From contig JASJZH010000005.1 in NCBI GenBank assembly GCA_037178975.1, forward strand, positions 6,262,001 through 6,326,000: DNA of 64,000 nt, given 5' to 3'. The DNA comes from Oscheius tipulae (lineage: Eukaryota > Nematoda > Chromadorea > Rhabditida > Rhabditidae). A model generated the notes under the pieces. That model was given only the letters and a program-made list of their open reading frames with translations. It had not been told where the DNA came from and ran no database searches. Shown here in pieces: positions 63,435 to 64,000 of this stretch (position 1 is its first letter; every line of letters begins with the position of its first letter). The position numbers were made by a program, and so were the translations under genes.

Positions 63435-63590
63435 GGAAAAGTAGAAATACCTGGTCAGATTTGTAGAAGACGACAGCACAAACGAGACGAGTAAGTAGTT
63501 TTGCTACTGGCTAATTATTTGCTTGTCATTTACTCCACTGTGCTGTCGTCTTTCGTCGTCTACTTCAAACCAGGCTAGTGGCTTCTACTT
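63435..63590. repeat. Imperfect inverted repeat (hairpin) downstream of mec-2
   Basis: Left arm about 63435-63482 (contains GAAGACGACAGCACA), right arm about 63538-63590 (contains TGTGCTGTCGTCTT). Outward matches are CCTGGT/ACCAGG and AAAAGTAGAA/TTCTACTTTT. The loop is about 55 nt. Its size would suit a microRNA precursor or the remains of a small inverted-repeat element. Confidence 0.65.
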
Positions 63591-63830
63591 TTTTTCATTC
63601 AAATAGTACGCTGACTTTTGTCCAAACACACAATCTTTTAACATGAGCTAGGTGTTTCAAGTTATTTACATGAACTGTCCAATGTTTCCCCTTCCTGTCT
63701 CGAAAAAGACAAATATGCCTCCTGCCGATGCCCTCCGTAAATCAAAGTATGTTGTGCAGATTAGGGAGAGACCATCTGGGGTAGGGATAAGTGACCAAAC
63801 AAGCTAGTAACTTGAGAGCCACTTGACTCA

Positions 63831-64000
63831 CACATATTGTTCTTTGTCTGCCGTACAACTTTACCAGACACTCTCTCCGAGGTCCCCAATTGGCTGACCT
63901 CATAATCGGTACGGTCCTTTGGTAGAGGGGTTATTGTTGTGTCATAAAACGATGAGGCCGAGCCGACAAAACACATGTACAATAGTGCCAATAGGCTGAT
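63831..64000 (-). CDS. Possible first exon of a secreted protein (runs off right edge)
   Basis: Read from the window edge, the minus strand is open with a signal-peptide-like run (SLLALLYMCFVGSASS) followed by a polar stretch (FYDTTITPLPKDRTDYEVSQ) and a GTGTGAGT donor near 63831. No domain is recognised and the start codon may lie outside the window. Confidence 0.35.

Overview
The window is a gene-dense animal genome segment with a spliced eukaryotic layout. Introns are mostly 35 to 80 nt, with a few of 1 to 3.5 kb. Splice sites are GT/AG (GC/AG occasionally), and AATAAA signals follow several genes. A nematode is the best fit. The reasons are a MEC-2-type stomatin with the full nematode N-terminal and C-terminal arrangement, an elongation factor 2 relic that resembles nematode EF-2, a secreted CAP/SCP protein, an F-box protein with a nematode-style C-terminal half, and start codons lying directly behind AG acceptors as expected for spliced-leader trans-splicing. 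GC content looks moderate and acceptors are weaker than the strict TTTTCAG of Caenorhabditis. I cannot name the species. Most gene models here were built by joining exons by hand; wherever I summed exon lengths the reading frame closed exactly.

Left part (1-23 kb). A possible partial exon and a Ser/Thr-rich membrane protein lie on the minus strand. Then come an orphan class A GPCR (+, 3.6-7.4 kb), a JTB homologue (+, 8.6-9.2 kb), a poorly resolved minus-strand reading region, a CNNM-type transporter that lacks the usual C-terminal domain (-, 10.5-12.2 kb), a secreted CAP protein (+), an unrecognised 328-aa protein (+), a broken elongation factor 2 gene (-, 15.7-16.8 kb), and a large CLIP-170 type microtubule plus-end protein (-, 17.4-22.8 kb) whose coiled coil has grown by exon duplication.

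Middle (23-39.7 kb). Decayed direct repeats (23.7-24.7 kb) and a 4-kb stretch without recognisable genes precede a second GPCR, peptide-receptor-like (+, 28.9-30.7 kb). Tail-to-tail with it is a minus-strand run of four genes with short gaps, read from right to left: glucose-6-phosphate isomerase, an unknown acidic protein, an F-box protein and a 52-aa secreted peptide. This could be an operon. About 3.3 kb without a clear gene follows.

Right part (39.8-62.9 kb). I interpret this as one complex stomatin locus, mec-2. The stomatin core (55.1-56.4 kb) is preceded by four separate groups of N-terminal exons, all ending in phase 1, so each can join the same downstream exons. One group contains a pair of mutually exclusive exons. 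The core is followed by three alternative C-terminal ends: a short one with its own poly(A) signal at 56.6 kb, one ending at 62,437 after a very long charged exon, and one ending at 62,924. A long imperfect hairpin lies in the intron that separates the short from the long ends. In worms MEC-2 is the stomatin-like partner of the DEG/ENaC touch channel. The last kilobase holds a second hairpin and a possible secreted-protein exon running off the edge.
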